A stretch of 64,000 bases of DNA from NCBI GenBank assembly GCA_017656135.1, contig JACDOJ010000003.1, forward strand, positions 1 through 64,000, read 5' to 3'. The notes beneath the pieces are model-generated. The model was not told the origin of the DNA. It did no database searches and saw nothing but the letters and a program-made list of their open reading frames with translations. Each line of letters starts with the position of its first letter. Position 1 is the first letter of the stretch. This document shows positions 43,153 through 52,916 of the stretch, piece by piece. The stretch is from Bacillota bacterium. GTDB taxonomy: Bacteria; Bacillota; UBA5301. The translations under genes and the position numbers were made by a program.

Positions 43153-43166
43153 AATTAACCCCTCAA

Positions 43167-43184
43167 TTGTTAAATATTTAACTT
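43167..43184. promoter_or_regulatory. Rex-like operator upstream of sat
   Basis: TTGTTAAATATTTAACTT contains a perfect 14-base palindrome (43169-43182) and matches 16 of 18 positions of the clostridial Rex pattern TTGTTAA-N4-TTAACAA. Rex is an NADH-sensing repressor, and it is known to repress sat in Desulfovibrio. Here it would lie about 80 bases upstream of the predicted start site. Confidence 0.5.
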
Positions 43185-43352
43185 AAGTGGTTTCAGCAGG
43201 CTTAACCCTTTGTCTGTTCCGTTCCTAGATGTACCGCATAAGCTGGGTCACAGTGACAGTCTGTACATTGGTGAGGGAGGTTTTGTTCCAATCACCATCC
43301 AGTAAATTACGTGGTCAGATTCAGCCCTCCCCAAACCAGTTTCGCACACCAC

Positions 43353-45323
43353 TCAGCTGACATCTTCCAGATCGGCGTAAAGTTCGACCAGTTCTTCGAT
43401 GACTTTAGGATCGGCCAAGGTGGTGACATCACCCACCGCCCTGCCTTCCGCGATATCCCGGAGCAGCCGACGCATTATCTTGCCGCTCCTAGTTTTCGGG
43501 AGTTCCGCGGTATAGATGAGCTTCTGGGGACGGGCAATAGGCCCGATAGTCTCAGCGACATGGTTTTTCAAGAGTTTGATCATATCCGGGCTGGGTTCCT
43601 GGCCGTCCTTCAGAGTGACAAAGGCACAGATGGCCTGACCCTTGATCTCGTCTTCGATACCAATGACGGCAGCCTCGGCCACACTGGGATGGCTGACCAG
43701 TGCACTCTCCACTTCCATGGTACCGATTCGGTGACCGGCCACTTTCAGGACATCGTCAATCCGTCCCAGCAGCCAGAAAAAGTCATCTTCATCCCGCTTG
43801 GCTCCGTCTCCGGTAAAATACATGCCTGGGTACCGGCTCCAGTAGGTGGAGACATACCGCTCTTCATCGTTTAAGACGGTGCGCAACATCGAAGGCCAAG
43901 GTTTTTTGATAACCAGATATCCCCCTTGCCCAGGCGGAACAGGACGGCCCCGCCAATCAACGATATCTGCTTCAATGCCGGGCAAGGGACGGGTGGCTGA
44001 ACCGGGTTTCAGCTTACTGATCCCGGGCAGGGGTGAAATCATTATGGCGCCAGTTTCTGTCTGCCACCAGGTGTCCACAATGGGACAGCGACCATCGCCT
44101 ACATGTTCGTAATACCACATCCAGGCCTCAGGGTTGATAGGTTCACCCACCGAACCTAACAGGCGCAGACTGGATAGGTCATGCTCCTCCAACCATTCAG
44201 TTCCCCAGCGCATAAAGGTCCTGATAGCAGTAGGAGCAGTGTAGAAAATGGTCACACCGTATTTCTCGATTATCTCCCAGAACCGGTCTCGTTCCGGGTA
44301 ATCCGGTGCCCCTTCGTAAACAACAACAGAGACTCCATTGGAAAGAGGACCGTAAACCAAGTAACTGTGGCCGGTAATCCACCCTACATCTGCCGTACAC
44401 CAGTAAACATCCTCTTCTTTTACATCAAAAACCCAGCGGGTAGTAGCATTGACACCGGTTAAATAGCCCCCGGTAGTATGTACTATTCCCTTGGGTTTGC
44501 CGGTGGTTCCGCTGGTGTATAGTACAAAAAGCATATCCTCAGAGTCCATTTCAGCAGGGGGACACTCGATGCTGGCGTGAGCCATAAGATCAGACCACCA
44601 GTGGTCCCGGCCGTGTTTCATCTCTGTATGATACTCAGCTTCAGGGACCCGCCGGTAAACGACAACATCAGTCACAAAATCCAGGCCTTCTAGGCTTTCA
44701 TCCACAATTTCTTTAAGATGCACAAGCTTCCCCCGGCGGTAGGAAGCGTTGGCGGTAATAACCACATTAGAGCGTGCGTCGATAATCCGGTCCCGGAGAG
44801 CCTCGGTACTGAAGCCGGCAAAGACAACTGAATGAGCGGCACCGATCCTGGCACAACTCAACATGGCCACTATCACTTCCGGGATCATCGGCATGTAAAT
44901 AGTTACTATATCGCCTTTCTTTACCCCCAGACCCTTCAAGACATTGGCCATTCTTCCCACTTCCCGGTGCAGGTCATAATAAGTGAGAACCCGTTCAGAA
45001 CCGTCTTCTCCCTCCCAAATCAAAGCAGCTTTGTTTCGCCGCCACGAGGAGAGGTGCCGATCGATGCAGTTCACCGAAGCATTAAGTTTGCCCCCAATAA
45101 ACCACTGGGCATGTGGAGGATCCCACTGCAGGACCTTCTCAATGGGCTTCATCCATTCCAAGTGGGAGGCTTGCTCTGCCCAGAATCCTTCAGGGTCTAA
45201 CGCTGCTTTCCGGTAAATATCCTCCGAATTGACATTAGCTGCCCGAGCAAACTCCTCATCCGGCTTAAATGTCCGTCGTTCCCGTAGAAATGCACTTAAG
45301 TTCCGCTCTTCCACAACACTCAT
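43353..45323 (-). CDS. acs: Acetyl-CoA synthetase (AMP-forming)
   Basis: Converts acetate, ATP and CoA to acetyl-CoA. From the ATG at 45323 the protein is about 656 residues. It has [20 protein letters not shown] (20 residues), [16 protein letters not shown], the hinge [15 protein letters not shown] and the acetylation/catalytic lysine in [17 protein letters not shown] at 45314 is a possible alternative because the AAAGG lies nine bases before it. An in-frame extension upstream of 45323 has no start support. The minus-strand -10-like TATAAT at 45351-45346 has no clear -35. It is divergent from the LytS/LytT-type pair. Confidence 0.95.
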   Translation of the reverse strand: MSVVEERNLSAFLRERRTFKPDEEFARAANVNSEDIYRKAALDPEGFWAEQASHLEWMKPIEKVLQWDPPHAQWFIGGKLNASVNCIDRHLSSWRRNKAALIWEGEDGSERVLTYYDLHREVGRMANVLKGLGVKKGDIVTIYMPMIPEVIVAMLSCARIGAAHSVVFAGFSTEALRDRIIDARSNVVITANASYRRGKLVHLKEIVDESLEGLDFVTDVVVYRRVPEAEYHTEMKHGRDHWWSDLMAHASIECPPAEMDSEDMLFVLYTSGTTGKPKGIVHTTGGYLTGVNATTRWVFDVKEEDVYWCTADVGWITGHSYLVYGPLSNGVSVVVYEGAPDYPERDRFWEIIEKYGVTIFYTAPTAIRTFMRWGTEWLEEHDLSSLRLLGSVGEPINPEAWMWYYEHVGDGRCPIVDTWWQTETGAIMISPLPGISKLKPGSATRPLPGIEADIVDWRGRPVPPGQGGYLVIKKPWPSMLRTVLNDEERYVSTYWSRYPGMYFTGDGAKRDEDDFFWLLGRIDDVLKVAGHRIGTMEVESALVSHPSVAEAAVIGIEDEIKGQAICAFVTLKDGQEPSPDMIKLLKNHVAETIGPIARPQKLIYTAELPKTRSGKIMRRLLRDIAEGRAVGDVTTLADPKVIEELVELYADLEDVS

Positions 45324-45480
45324 CCTTTCCGTATATTTGATAGTCATTATAAAAGAAAGAGCCAAACAATGGTATGACTTTTCTGTCAATTGTGCAAATT
45401 CCGCCCTGACTTGCATTAAATCGAGTTTGATTTTACAAATTGCCCCCATGGCGTAGTACAATAATGAAGAGCAGGATTTC

Positions 45481-45498
45481 AATTCACAATATTGAATT
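45481..45498. promoter_or_regulatory. Inverted repeat between acs and the sensor kinase
   Basis: AATTCA, six bases, TGAATT: a perfect inverted repeat in the 209-base divergent region, about 35 bases before the kinase GTG. It could be an operator for the adjacent LytTR-type regulator, but no binding site is known for it. No sigmaA promoter was clear on either strand around it. Confidence 0.3.
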
Positions 45499-45532
45499 AT
45501 GATGGTACTTTCTTGGGGAGGTTAAACTTTTC

Positions 45533-46888
45533 GTGTTATTCTGGATTTACGCCACAGCGATTGTCATCGCTTTGACTATCGCTCAGTTCGGTGTCTTCAT
45601 CGCCTTTGACCTTGAGGTTGACACCGCTCTCAAGTTAGGCGGAGCCCTTTTCTTGATCAACTTGAGTCTTTTGCTGATTCTCCGGGTAGGACCGGCTGAG
45701 ATCAGATCATGGCTCTCGGCACGCAAGAAGAAGTCGGAGCGGCGGGAGTCGCAGGCCAACAAGACCCTGCAGATAGCCTACGAAACCCTCCCTTTTATGC
45801 GCCAGGGGTTAAATCAATCCACCGCCCAGAAAACGGCGGAAATCATCAAGAAAATCAGCGATGTGGCAGCGGTGGCCATTACCGACCGGGAGAAGGTCCT
45901 AGCCTTCATCGGAGCCGGCTGTGAACAGCACAAACCAGGCGATGAGATCATGACTGAGGCCACCAAAAAGTGCCTGGCCACCAGCACCACCCAGATTATC
46001 ACCAACCAGCGGGATCTGAACTGCCCCCGCAAAGACTGTGATTGTCCCTTGGACGGTGCTGTCATTGTACCCTTGAAGTGCCGCAAGGAAGTGGTGGGAA
46101 CCCTGAAACTCTATGAGAAAGAGGCCGGAGGACCTCCGGAATACATCATCAAACTGGCTGAAGGCATCGGCCAACTTCTGAACATGCAGATCGAACTAGC
46201 GGAGCTTGATCGCCAAGCCCAGCTCACCACCATGGCGGAACTGGATGCCTTACGGGCCCAAATCAACCCCCATTTTCTCTTTAACACCTTGAACACCATC
46301 ATCATGTACAGCCGGGTGGAGCCCTCAAAGGCCAGAGAAATGCTAATCAAGCTCTCGGATTTCTTCCGCTTGGCCCTGAAGAAACCGGGGCACCTGCACA
46401 CCTTCAAGGATGAACTTAAATTCGTACAAAACTACTTGTACCTGGAAGAACACCGCTTCAAAGATAGGCTGCAGGTGAAGTATGAGATCAGCCCTGAGGT
46501 CGCCGACATTCCCTTTCCCGTCCTGACCCTCCAACCTCTGGTGGAAAACGCCATTAGGCACGGCCTCTCGCCCAAGATCGGACCAGGGGAGCTTACCATC
46601 GAAGCTGCTCTTGAAGGCAGTATTTTGCGGGTCAGAGTCGTCGATGACGGCGTGGGAATGGATGAGATGACTAGGATGAAAGCCCTTCTCCCCGGCCAAG
46701 GTTCCGGTTTTGGGGTTGGGCTCAGCAATGTCTACGAGCGGCTCAAGAGGATCTACGGCAGTGAGCTGCATTTTGAAATCATCAGCGCCAAGGGAGCCGG
46801 TACCACAATTGAAATGGCGCTTCCCTGGGAGAAGGCGCTGCAGTTTGCAAGGGAGGTGGACTATGACCCTACGGGCACTGATTCTTGA
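45533..46888 (+). CDS. LytS/BtsS-type sensor histidine kinase with GAF domain
   Basis: A 451-residue membrane kinase. Two N-terminal transmembrane helices (about 3-25 and 33-52) replace the usual multi-helix LytS sensor. A GAF-like domain (about 85-215) follows, with a cysteine cluster CPRKDCDCPLDGAVIVPL. The His_kinase domain has the phospho-acceptor in QINPHFLFNTLN, then an ATPase domain with NAIRHG and GSGFGVGLSNV. GTG start; GGGGAGG is about 12 bases upstream. It overlaps its response regulator by 26 bases. Relatives sense pyruvate or autolysis signals; the neighbour acs suggests a carbon signal. Confidence 0.88.
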   Translation: MLFWIYATAIVIALTIAQFGVFIAFDLEVDTALKLGGALFLINLSLLLILRVGPAEIRSWLSARKKKSERRESQANKTLQIAYETLPFMRQGLNQSTAQKTAEIIKKISDVAAVAITDREKVLAFIGAGCEQHKPGDEIMTEATKKCLATSTTQIITNQRDLNCPRKDCDCPLDGAVIVPLKCRKEVVGTLKLYEKEAGGPPEYIIKLAEGIGQLLNMQIELAELDRQAQLTTMAELDALRAQINPHFLFNTLNTIIMYSRVEPSKAREMLIKLSDFFRLALKKPGHLHTFKDELKFVQNYLYLEEHRFKDRLQVKYEISPEVADIPFPVLTLQPLVENAIRHGLSPKIGPGELTIEAALEGSILRVRVVDDGVGMDEMTRMKALLPGQGSGFGVGLSNVYERLKRIYGSELHFEIISAKGAGTTIEMALPWEKALQFAREVDYDPTGTDS

Positions 46889-47594
46889 TGACGAATACCC
46901 GGCCCGAGCCGAACTTCGTTACCTCCTCTCCAAGGCGAAGGTAGAGGTGGAAGTGGTCGGTGAGGCCAGTCACGCCGAAGAAGCCTTAAAACTGATGAAG
47001 GCTCTCGATTACTCCCTGGTCTTTTTGGATATCGAGCTCCCTGGGTTAGATGGGATCGCCCTGGCTGAAGAGATCCGCAAGCTGAAGAAACCGCCGCAGA
47101 TAATCTTCGTCACCGCCTATGAACAGTACGCCTTGAAGGCCTTCGATGTCAATGCCGTAGACTATCTCCTCAAACCAGTGAATGAAGAACGGCTGAACCA
47201 AGCACTGGCCCGGGTAGCCAAGACTGTTCAACCTCAACCTGAAGTGGCAAGCCTCCCCAAGTTAGTGGCCGAAAAGACAGGCAAAACCGTCTTGGTAAAC
47301 CCAGCTGACGTAGTTTTCGCCTTTGTGGAAGACGGAACGGTGTACCTCAAAGGAACCAAAGAAGTACTGGCGACCAAGTACACCTTGAAAGAACTTGAGG
47401 ATAAACTGGCCGCCTTCGGAACCCCGGTCTTCTTCCGGGCCCACCGCGGATATCTGGTCAATTTGGAGAAAGTGAAAGAAATCGTCTCCTACTTTCATGG
47501 GGCCTACTCGCTGATCGTAGAAGACGATTCCAATACTGAGATCCCGGTCAGCCGGGGCCAGTCCAAACGCCTGCGAGAACTCTTAAACCTCTGA
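46863..47594 (+). CDS. LytTR-type response regulator
   Basis: A 243-residue response regulator. Receiver domain about 1-120 with LDDEYPARAELR, phospho-acceptor Asp in LVFLDIELPG and the lysine in LLKPVN. The C-terminal LytTR DNA-binding domain (about 140-243) has FVEDGTVYLKG, FFRAHRGYLVNLEKV and IPVSRGQSKRLRELL. The ATG at 46863 has GGGAGGTGG directly upstream; a longer in-frame version would start inside the kinase gene and is not supported. Its 3' end overlaps the convergent nudix gene by 12 bases. Confidence 0.93.
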   Translation: MTLRALILDDEYPARAELRYLLSKAKVEVEVVGEASHAEEALKLMKALDYSLVFLDIELPGLDGIALAEEIRKLKKPPQIIFVTAYEQYALKAFDVNAVDYLLKPVNEERLNQALARVAKTVQPQPEVASLPKLVAEKTGKTVLVNPADVVFAFVEDGTVYLKGTKEVLATKYTLKELEDKLAAFGTPVFFRAHRGYLVNLEKVKEIVSYFHGAYSLIVEDDSNTEIPVSRGQSKRLRELLNL

Positions 47595-47993
47595 CAGGGC
47601 CTTCCGGAGTATACCCCGGTCCAACTCAAAAGTCAGACGCTGGTAGGCTGCATCAGGGTCTAACCAGACAAGCTCCAGAATGCCCTCGGAGGTTAAGGGG
47701 GCGGCAACGGCTGTTTCCTTAACCGGCCTGGCAATATACCAGGTTACTTTTTTGTGTACCGTCACCCCGTCCCGCTCGAAATCGTACCTGGTCTCACCCA
47801 CCAAAGGGCCTAGCTCACAGTCGAGATTTGTCTCTTCTTTTATCTCCCTTAAGGCCGCCTCTTGGGGAGTTTCCCCGGGTTCCAGGTGCCCCTTGGGCAT
47901 AATCCACTCCCCGCGAGCGTGTCTCACTAAAAGCACCTTGCCCTGGGAGAGGACGACTCCCCCGGCAGAGTGCTCGTAGACTTCCTCCTGCAT
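47583..47993 (-). CDS. Nudix hydrolase (MutT/Ap4A type)
   Basis: A 136-residue Nudix protein. The Nudix box GHLEPGETPQEAALREIKEE (20 residues), about residues 35-57, has all metal-binding Glu residues, and GEWIMPKGH precedes it, as in diadenosine polyphosphate hydrolases. Likely cleans up Ap4A or a damaged nucleotide; the substrate cannot be set from sequence. The ATG directly follows the UPF0182 stop (TAGATG), so translation is probably coupled. Confidence 0.9.
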   Translation of the reverse strand: MQEEVYEHSAGGVVLSQGKVLLVRHARGEWIMPKGHLEPGETPQEAALREIKEETNLDCELGPLVGETRYDFERDGVTVHKKVTWYIARPVKETAVAAPLTSEGILELVWLDPDAAYQRLTFELDRGILRKALSEV

Positions 47994-50720
47994 CTACTCA
48001 CCACCAGACTTTTCTTCCAGCTCATCAATGATCTCTTGGATCCTGGCCATTCTCTGCCCGTAAGCCTCCCAGTCACCTTGGCTCAAATCTTCCTGAGCCC
48101 GGTTAAAGAGACGGACCAGTTCGGAGACGAGCTCTCCTTGAATGCCATCTGGAATGACCAAGCGGTCAGGCTCCACCTCCACCTCAGGAGCTGGGAAGGG
48201 TTCGGCGGGACCGCCGGCAACCTCCCGAAGAGCGGCATCCAAGGTATTGGCCATGACCACCCGGTTTCCGTAGGCGACGATCACCCGCTTCAGCTCAGGC
48301 AGTTCACTCTGTTCCGAGCGGAGGTAGAGAGGCTCGACATAGAGGATGGTTCCCCGAATCGGAATGACCAGTAGATTGCCGCGGATCACCGAGGATCCTC
48401 TCTGGTTCCAGAGGGTGAGCTGTCGGCTGATCTCCGAATCCTGATCGATCCTGGCCTCAATTTGCATCGGACCGTAGGTCAGGGCCTGTTTGGGGAATTT
48501 ATACAGAACCAACCGACCATAGTCTTCCCCAGGATTGGAGTCAGCTGCCAGCCAGGCAATCATGTTGTTCTTGCGGACCGGTGTAAAGGGCAGAATGAGA
48601 ATAAAATCCTCCTTCCGGTCGCCGTCCAGATCAGCCACCAGGTAATACGGCTCCATCTTCACCTCGGAGTCCCCCACAATCTCCGTGGGGATATTCCACA
48701 TGTCTTCCTTGTTGTAGAAGACCGTGGGATCAGTCATGTGATACTGGGCCAAAACCGCAGCCTGAATCTCCATCAGATCCTGAGGGTAGCGCAGGTGGGC
48801 CCGGATGGAGGCCGGCATTCCCTCCAAGGGTTTAAAGAGGTCCGGGAAGATCTTGGAGTATACCTTGGCGATGGGCTCATCTTCATCTACCCGGTAGAAA
48901 TCCACCTGACCGTTGTAAGCGTCGATGACCACCTTAACCGAGTTGCGAATGTAGTTACCCCAATTAGCCACCGGTTCGGAATAGGGATACAAGTCGCTGG
49001 TCACATAGGCATCCTGAATCCAGTATAACTTTCCGTCGGCGATGACTACATAAGGATCCCGGTCGTAGCTCAGGAAAGGAGCAATCTTGCGAACCCGTTC
49101 ATGAATGTTCCGGTAGAGCATCAACCGGCTTTCGGAAGTGATGTCACTGGATAAAAGTATCTTCAAGGTGCTAAACCGGAAAGCGGCTGCCGCCTTGCGC
49201 AGGATATTGGAGAGCTGGATTCCACCGGTACCTCGGTAGTTAGTGTAGGCATTCTGGTCGCCTAAGGGGTAATCGAACTCACCGGTTTTGGTATTGACGA
49301 TGACGTAACCATCCTCGGTCTCACCGTAATAGATCGCCGGCTGATCCACGGCCAGTTCAGGCAGGTCTGTCTCAGGCGGAATGTTTTTCACCCAAAGCTC
49401 CGGCAGGCCCTCCGCGGTGACCTCGTTTACCGGGCTGACCACCACTCCGTACCCATGGGTGTACTTCAGCTTCTGATTAATCCAGGTTCTGGCTTGTGGA
49501 GAAAGATTACGATTGGTCATCTCCCGGGCAGCAATGGCCACCTGTTGGAGGTTTCCATCGATTAAGTACCGGTCAATGTCTACGCCCAGAAAGTCATAGT
49601 AAAGGCGCATCTCCTGCAGCTGCCCGTAGGTGGAAAGCAGCGGCCGGTAGTCCCAGAGCCTGATATTCTCCACGGTGCTACGCTCCTTAGCCAATTCAGC
49701 ATAGGAAAGTTCCGGCTGGAGCTCAAAGGTGCGCTCCTCAACCTGATCCAAACCGTAGGCTTTGAGGGTGTATTCGATATTGTGTTTGATGTACGGCGCC
49801 TCTTTGGCCAGCTCATTGGGTTCTACGATGAACTGCTGGACCAAGGAGGGATAGACATTGCCGATAAGCACAGACCCAGCCAAGAGCAGGAAAGCACTGG
49901 CTACCATAAACCGGGCCTTGCGAATAATCGCCGCCACGATCATGAGGATGGCTGTGGCCAAAGCGATCCAGAAGAGAACCTTGTACCCGGTCAGCATGAC
50001 GTTGACATCAGTGTAACTGGCCCCGAAGACCACTCCCCGGGGAGAATAGACCAGATTGTACATGCTTAACCGGTAGCCGAAAGCTTTGAGCAGAAAAGCC
50101 AGGGCACCGAGAACAGCCAGGTGGTAGCGGGCCCGGCCTTTGATCATCACCCGGAAGCCTGTGATGCCAAAAGAGCCAAAAACGAAGTAGATGAAACCCA
50201 CAGCCACCAAGGTCAAGAGCACCAGACTCATTCCAACCCGGTAGACATAAGTGTAGAAAGGCAGTTTAAAGAAGAAGAAACCGATATCCAGATTAAAGAG
50301 AGGATCACTGATGCCAACTGTGGTGGCATGGAAGAAGTTTTGCATCACCTCCCAATAGATTCCGGAGGCAGCGCTACCCATCACCGCCAAAACCAGCGAG
50401 ACCAAGAAAAAGATGGTAGACACCCGTCTTGCGGTGAGAACCTGGGCAATCTGGGGAAAAAACTGCAAGTTACTGAGGGTCTGCCCGATGGTGGGCTTCG
50501 TCAACTGGAGGTTGAAAAACAAAAAGGCAAAGAAAAGCACGCCAACTACCAGGTAGACCAGCCACTTGGAGAGCAGTATTGTCCAAAAGACCGAGGCATA
50601 CCCTAAATTGTCGAACCAGAGCAAATCTGTGTAAAACTCGGCTCCTAGGGAGAGCAAGGCCAAAAAACCGACGACCAGGGCGAAAATCAGCCAGGAAAAT
50701 TTGCGAATGGGCAAAGCCAT
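47994..50720 (-). CDS. UPF0182 (COG1615) large membrane protein
   Basis: A 908-residue UPF0182 protein of unknown function. Seven predicted transmembrane helices lie in the first 320 residues, followed by a large extracytoplasmic domain. Conserved segments include TYGPMQIEARIDQDSEISRQ, LTLWNQRGSSVIRGNLLVIP and EPLYLRSEQSELPELKRVIV. A helical acidic tail follows. ATG 50720 is chosen: GGAGGTAGG lies about eight bases upstream, overlapping the hslO end. A longer in-frame start at 50816 is not supported. Confidence 0.92.
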   Translation of the reverse strand: MALPIRKFSWLIFALVVGFLALLSLGAEFYTDLLWFDNLGYASVFWTILLSKWLVYLVVGVLFFAFLFFNLQLTKPTIGQTLSNLQFFPQIAQVLTARRVSTIFFLVSLVLAVMGSAASGIYWEVMQNFFHATTVGISDPLFNLDIGFFFFKLPFYTYVYRVGMSLVLLTLVAVGFIYFVFGSFGITGFRVMIKGRARYHLAVLGALAFLLKAFGYRLSMYNLVYSPRGVVFGASYTDVNVMLTGYKVLFWIALATAILMIVAAIIRKARFMVASAFLLLAGSVLIGNVYPSLVQQFIVEPNELAKEAPYIKHNIEYTLKAYGLDQVEERTFELQPELSYAELAKERSTVENIRLWDYRPLLSTYGQLQEMRLYYDFLGVDIDRYLIDGNLQQVAIAAREMTNRNLSPQARTWINQKLKYTHGYGVVVSPVNEVTAEGLPELWVKNIPPETDLPELAVDQPAIYYGETEDGYVIVNTKTGEFDYPLGDQNAYTNYRGTGGIQLSNILRKAAAAFRFSTLKILLSSDITSESRLMLYRNIHERVRKIAPFLSYDRDPYVVIADGKLYWIQDAYVTSDLYPYSEPVANWGNYIRNSVKVVIDAYNGQVDFYRVDEDEPIAKVYSKIFPDLFKPLEGMPASIRAHLRYPQDLMEIQAAVLAQYHMTDPTVFYNKEDMWNIPTEIVGDSEVKMEPYYLVADLDGDRKEDFILILPFTPVRKNNMIAWLAADSNPGEDYGRLVLYKFPKQALTYGPMQIEARIDQDSEISRQLTLWNQRGSSVIRGNLLVIPIRGTILYVEPLYLRSEQSELPELKRVIVAYGNRVVMANTLDAALREVAGGPAEPFPAPEVEVEPDRLVIPDGIQGELVSELVRLFNRAQEDLSQGDWEAYGQRMARIQEIIDELEEKSGGE

Positions 50721-50721
50721 C

Positions 50722-51612
50722 TTACCTACCTCCTCCGGCGCTCTTAGCGAGTTCCCGTAGTTCCTCAGGGGTGAAGTGGTACTTGCTCCAGCAAAAACGG
50801 CAGACCAGCTCGGCACCGTTCTCGTCGGCAGCCAAAGAGTTCAACTCCTCTGCTCCCAAAGAGACTAAGGCCTTGGCCAGCCTCTCCCGGCTGCAGCTGC
50901 AGGTGTAGGTTACAGGGAGAGATTCCAACCACTTAAACTGGACGTCCGAACCAAAGAAGGTCTCAATCATGGTTTTGGCCGTCCCACCGGAAGTGTAAAA
51001 ACCGGTAACAGAGGGGACTCTGGCCACCATCTCCTCAGCCTTGGTCACCGTCGCCTCATCGGCGCCGGGCATGAGCTGCAGAAGAAAACCTCCGGCCTTA
51101 CCCACCGAGCCGTCCCGTTCCACCAGGACCCCTAAACCGACCGCCGAAGGGACCTGCTCACTCTGGGTGAAGTAGTAGGTGAAATCATCGCCGATCTCCC
51201 CAGTGACCAAAGGAACCTTACTCTGGTACCCTTGACCCACACCTAGGTCTTTGATAACATTGAGAAAACCATCGGTTCCCACCGCACCGCCTACATCCAA
51301 CTTGCCTTTGCTGTTTAACTCCAAATGGACCTGGGGGTTTTGAATATAACCACGGACATTGCCCTTGGCATCTGCAGTGGCTAGCAAAGTGCCGACGGGG
51401 CCACTCCCGGAGATTTGGACGGTGACCTCATCCTCTTTACCTTTGAGGATGGCCCCGAAGAGCGCGGTGCCGGTCAAAACCCTACCCAGGGCAGCTGTGG
51501 CTGTGGGCAGGGTTTCATGCACCTTTCGGGCGTGTTCTACTAGGTCAGTGGTCTCTGCCGCCAGTACCCGGATAGGCAGATCTACCCCAACAGCCCGCTC
51601 TATACGATCCAT
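50722..51612 (-). CDS. hslO: Redox-regulated chaperone Hsp33
   Basis: Chaperone activated by oxidation, protecting proteins from aggregation. The 296-residue protein has the family core and the C-terminal zinc/redox switch TCSCSRERL and CRFCWSKYHF (CxC and CxxC). It lies between glyS and the UPF0182 gene with only short gaps. Its TAA is two bases from the next ATG. Confidence 0.95.
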   Translation of the reverse strand: MDRIERAVGVDLPIRVLAAETTDLVEHARKVHETLPTATAALGRVLTGTALFGAILKGKEDEVTVQISGSGPVGTLLATADAKGNVRGYIQNPQVHLELNSKGKLDVGGAVGTDGFLNVIKDLGVGQGYQSKVPLVTGEIGDDFTYYFTQSEQVPSAVGLGVLVERDGSVGKAGGFLLQLMPGADEATVTKAEEMVARVPSVTGFYTSGGTAKTMIETFFGSDVQFKWLESLPVTYTCSCSRERLAKALVSLGAEELNSLAADENGAELVCRFCWSKYHFTPEELRELAKSAGGGR

Positions 51613-51626
51613 CTCATCACCTGCAT

Positions 51627-52916
51627 CTAGTCGATTTCCGGCTTCCAGGTCAGTCTTTCCCGTAAATAAGCCGAGACTTTGTCTAGAGAGACCCGATCCT
51701 GTGCCATAGTATCTCTGTCCCGAATGGTCACTGCTCCGTCCTCGAGGGAGTCAAAGTCCACGGTGATACAGTACGGTGTGCCGATTTCATCCTGACGCCG
51801 GTAGCGTCTGCCGATGCTACCGGTCTCATCATAGGTTACATTCCACTCGTACTTAAGTTCGTCCTTAATTTTTAAGGCCAGCTCCTTCAGGGCCGGTTTT
51901 TTCTGGAGGGGGAAGACTGCCACCTTGTAGGGTGCCAGGCGCGGGTGCAGTTTGAGCACTGTCCGTTCTTCCTCCTCATGGAAGGCATCCACCAGGAAGG
52001 TCAGCAAAGTGCGGTCCACACCGGCTGAAGATTCAATGACAATGGGCACATAGCGCTGGCCGGTCAGGTCATCGAAGTAACTCAGGTCTTTGCCGCTGTG
52101 TTCGATATGCTGGCTCAAATCATAGGTTCCCCGGTGGGCTATGCCCTCAATCTCCTGCCAGCCAAAGGGAAACTCATACTCCACGTCAATGCAGGCTTTG
52201 GCGTAGTGGGCCAGCTCGTCTTCGCCGTGGGGGCGCTGGCGGAGCTTATTAGGATTGATCCCCAGGCTCAAGTACCACTTCCAACGGTAATCCACCCAGC
52301 ACCGGAACCACTCATCATCATCATCGTGGGAAACGAAGAACTCCAGTTCCATCTGTTCAAACTCACGGCTGCGGAAGATGAAGTTGCCGGGAGAAACCTC
52401 ATTTCTAAAGCTCTTGCCGATTTGGGCGATCCCAAAGGGGACCCGCTGTCTCGTGGCGTTCTGGATCAGCTTGAAGTCGACGAAGATTCCCTGGGCCGTC
52501 TCAGGCCGAAGGTAGACCACGGCAGCGTCATCCTCCACCGGCCCCAAGAAGGTTTTGAACATCAAGTTGAACTGCCGGGCCTCAGTCAATTCCCCGCCGC
52601 ACTCTGGGCAGACGTCGGTCTCCAAATGGTCGGCTCGGTAGCGTCTCTTACACTCCTTACAGTCCACCAGAGGGTCTGTAAAGTTGGCCAGGTGACCGCT
52701 GGCCCGCCAGACGTCGGGGTGCATTAAGATGCTGGTGTCTGCTCCGACCACATCATCCCTGAGCTGTACGTTCGCATACCACCAGGCCTCTTTGATGTTT
52801 CTTTTTAACTCAGCCCCTAGCGGGCCATAGTCCCAACAGCTATTCAGCCCGCCGTAAATCTCACTGCTGGGATAAATAAAACCTCTTTGTTTGCACATCG
52901 AAATCAGTCGTTCCAA
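51627..52916 (-). CDS. glyS: Glycyl-tRNA synthetase, homodimeric type
   Basis: Class II synthetase charging tRNA-Gly. Single-chain form of 429 residues, with GFIYPSSEIYGG, a zinc-type insert (CKECKRR, CPECGGE), class II motif 2 (FRNEVSPGNFIFRSREFEQM, 20 residues) and motif 3 (SSAGVDRTLL). The C-terminal anticodon domain is present. It starts at TTG with AAGGGGAA upstream and overlaps rodZ by 13 bases. No T-box precedes it. The glyQ-glyS two-subunit form is not used here. Confidence 0.95.
   Translation of the reverse strand: MERLISMCKQRGFIYPSSEIYGGLNSCWDYGPLGAELKRNIKEAWWYANVQLRDDVVGADTSILMHPDVWRASGHLANFTDPLVDCKECKRRYRADHLETDVCPECGGELTEARQFNLMFKTFLGPVEDDAAVVYLRPETAQGIFVDFKLIQNATRQRVPFGIAQIGKSFRNEVSPGNFIFRSREFEQMELEFFVSHDDDDEWFRCWVDYRWKWYLSLGINPNKLRQRPHGEDELAHYAKACIDVEYEFPFGWQEIEGIAHRGTYDLSQHIEHSGKDLSYFDDLTGQRYVPIVIESSAGVDRTLLTFLVDAFHEEEERTVLKLHPRLAPYKVAVFPLQKKPALKELALKIKDELKYEWNVTYDETGSIGRRYRRQDEIGTPYCITVDFDSLEDGAVTIRDRDTMAQDRVSLDKVSAYLRERLTWKPEID

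Noticed and set aside
45350..45375. Sigma54-like element upstream of acs
   Set aside because: TGGC is present but the -12 GC dinucleotide is missing at the right distance.
45324..45482. N-terminal extension of acs by 53 codons
   Set aside because: Open in frame, but no ribosome-binding site, and the extra residues do not look like the Acs N-terminus; they cover the intergenic promoter region.
46710..46862. Longer N-terminus for the LytTR regulator
   Set aside because: It would lie in the kinase gene's coding sequence; the ATG at 46863 has a good ribosome-binding site and starts the receiver fold directly.
48462..52727. Long open frames opposite UPF0182 and glyS (for example 48462-49028 and 52098-52727, plus strand)
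   Set aside because: They are shadows of well-conserved minus-strand genes, with no ribosome-binding sites or recognisable domains.
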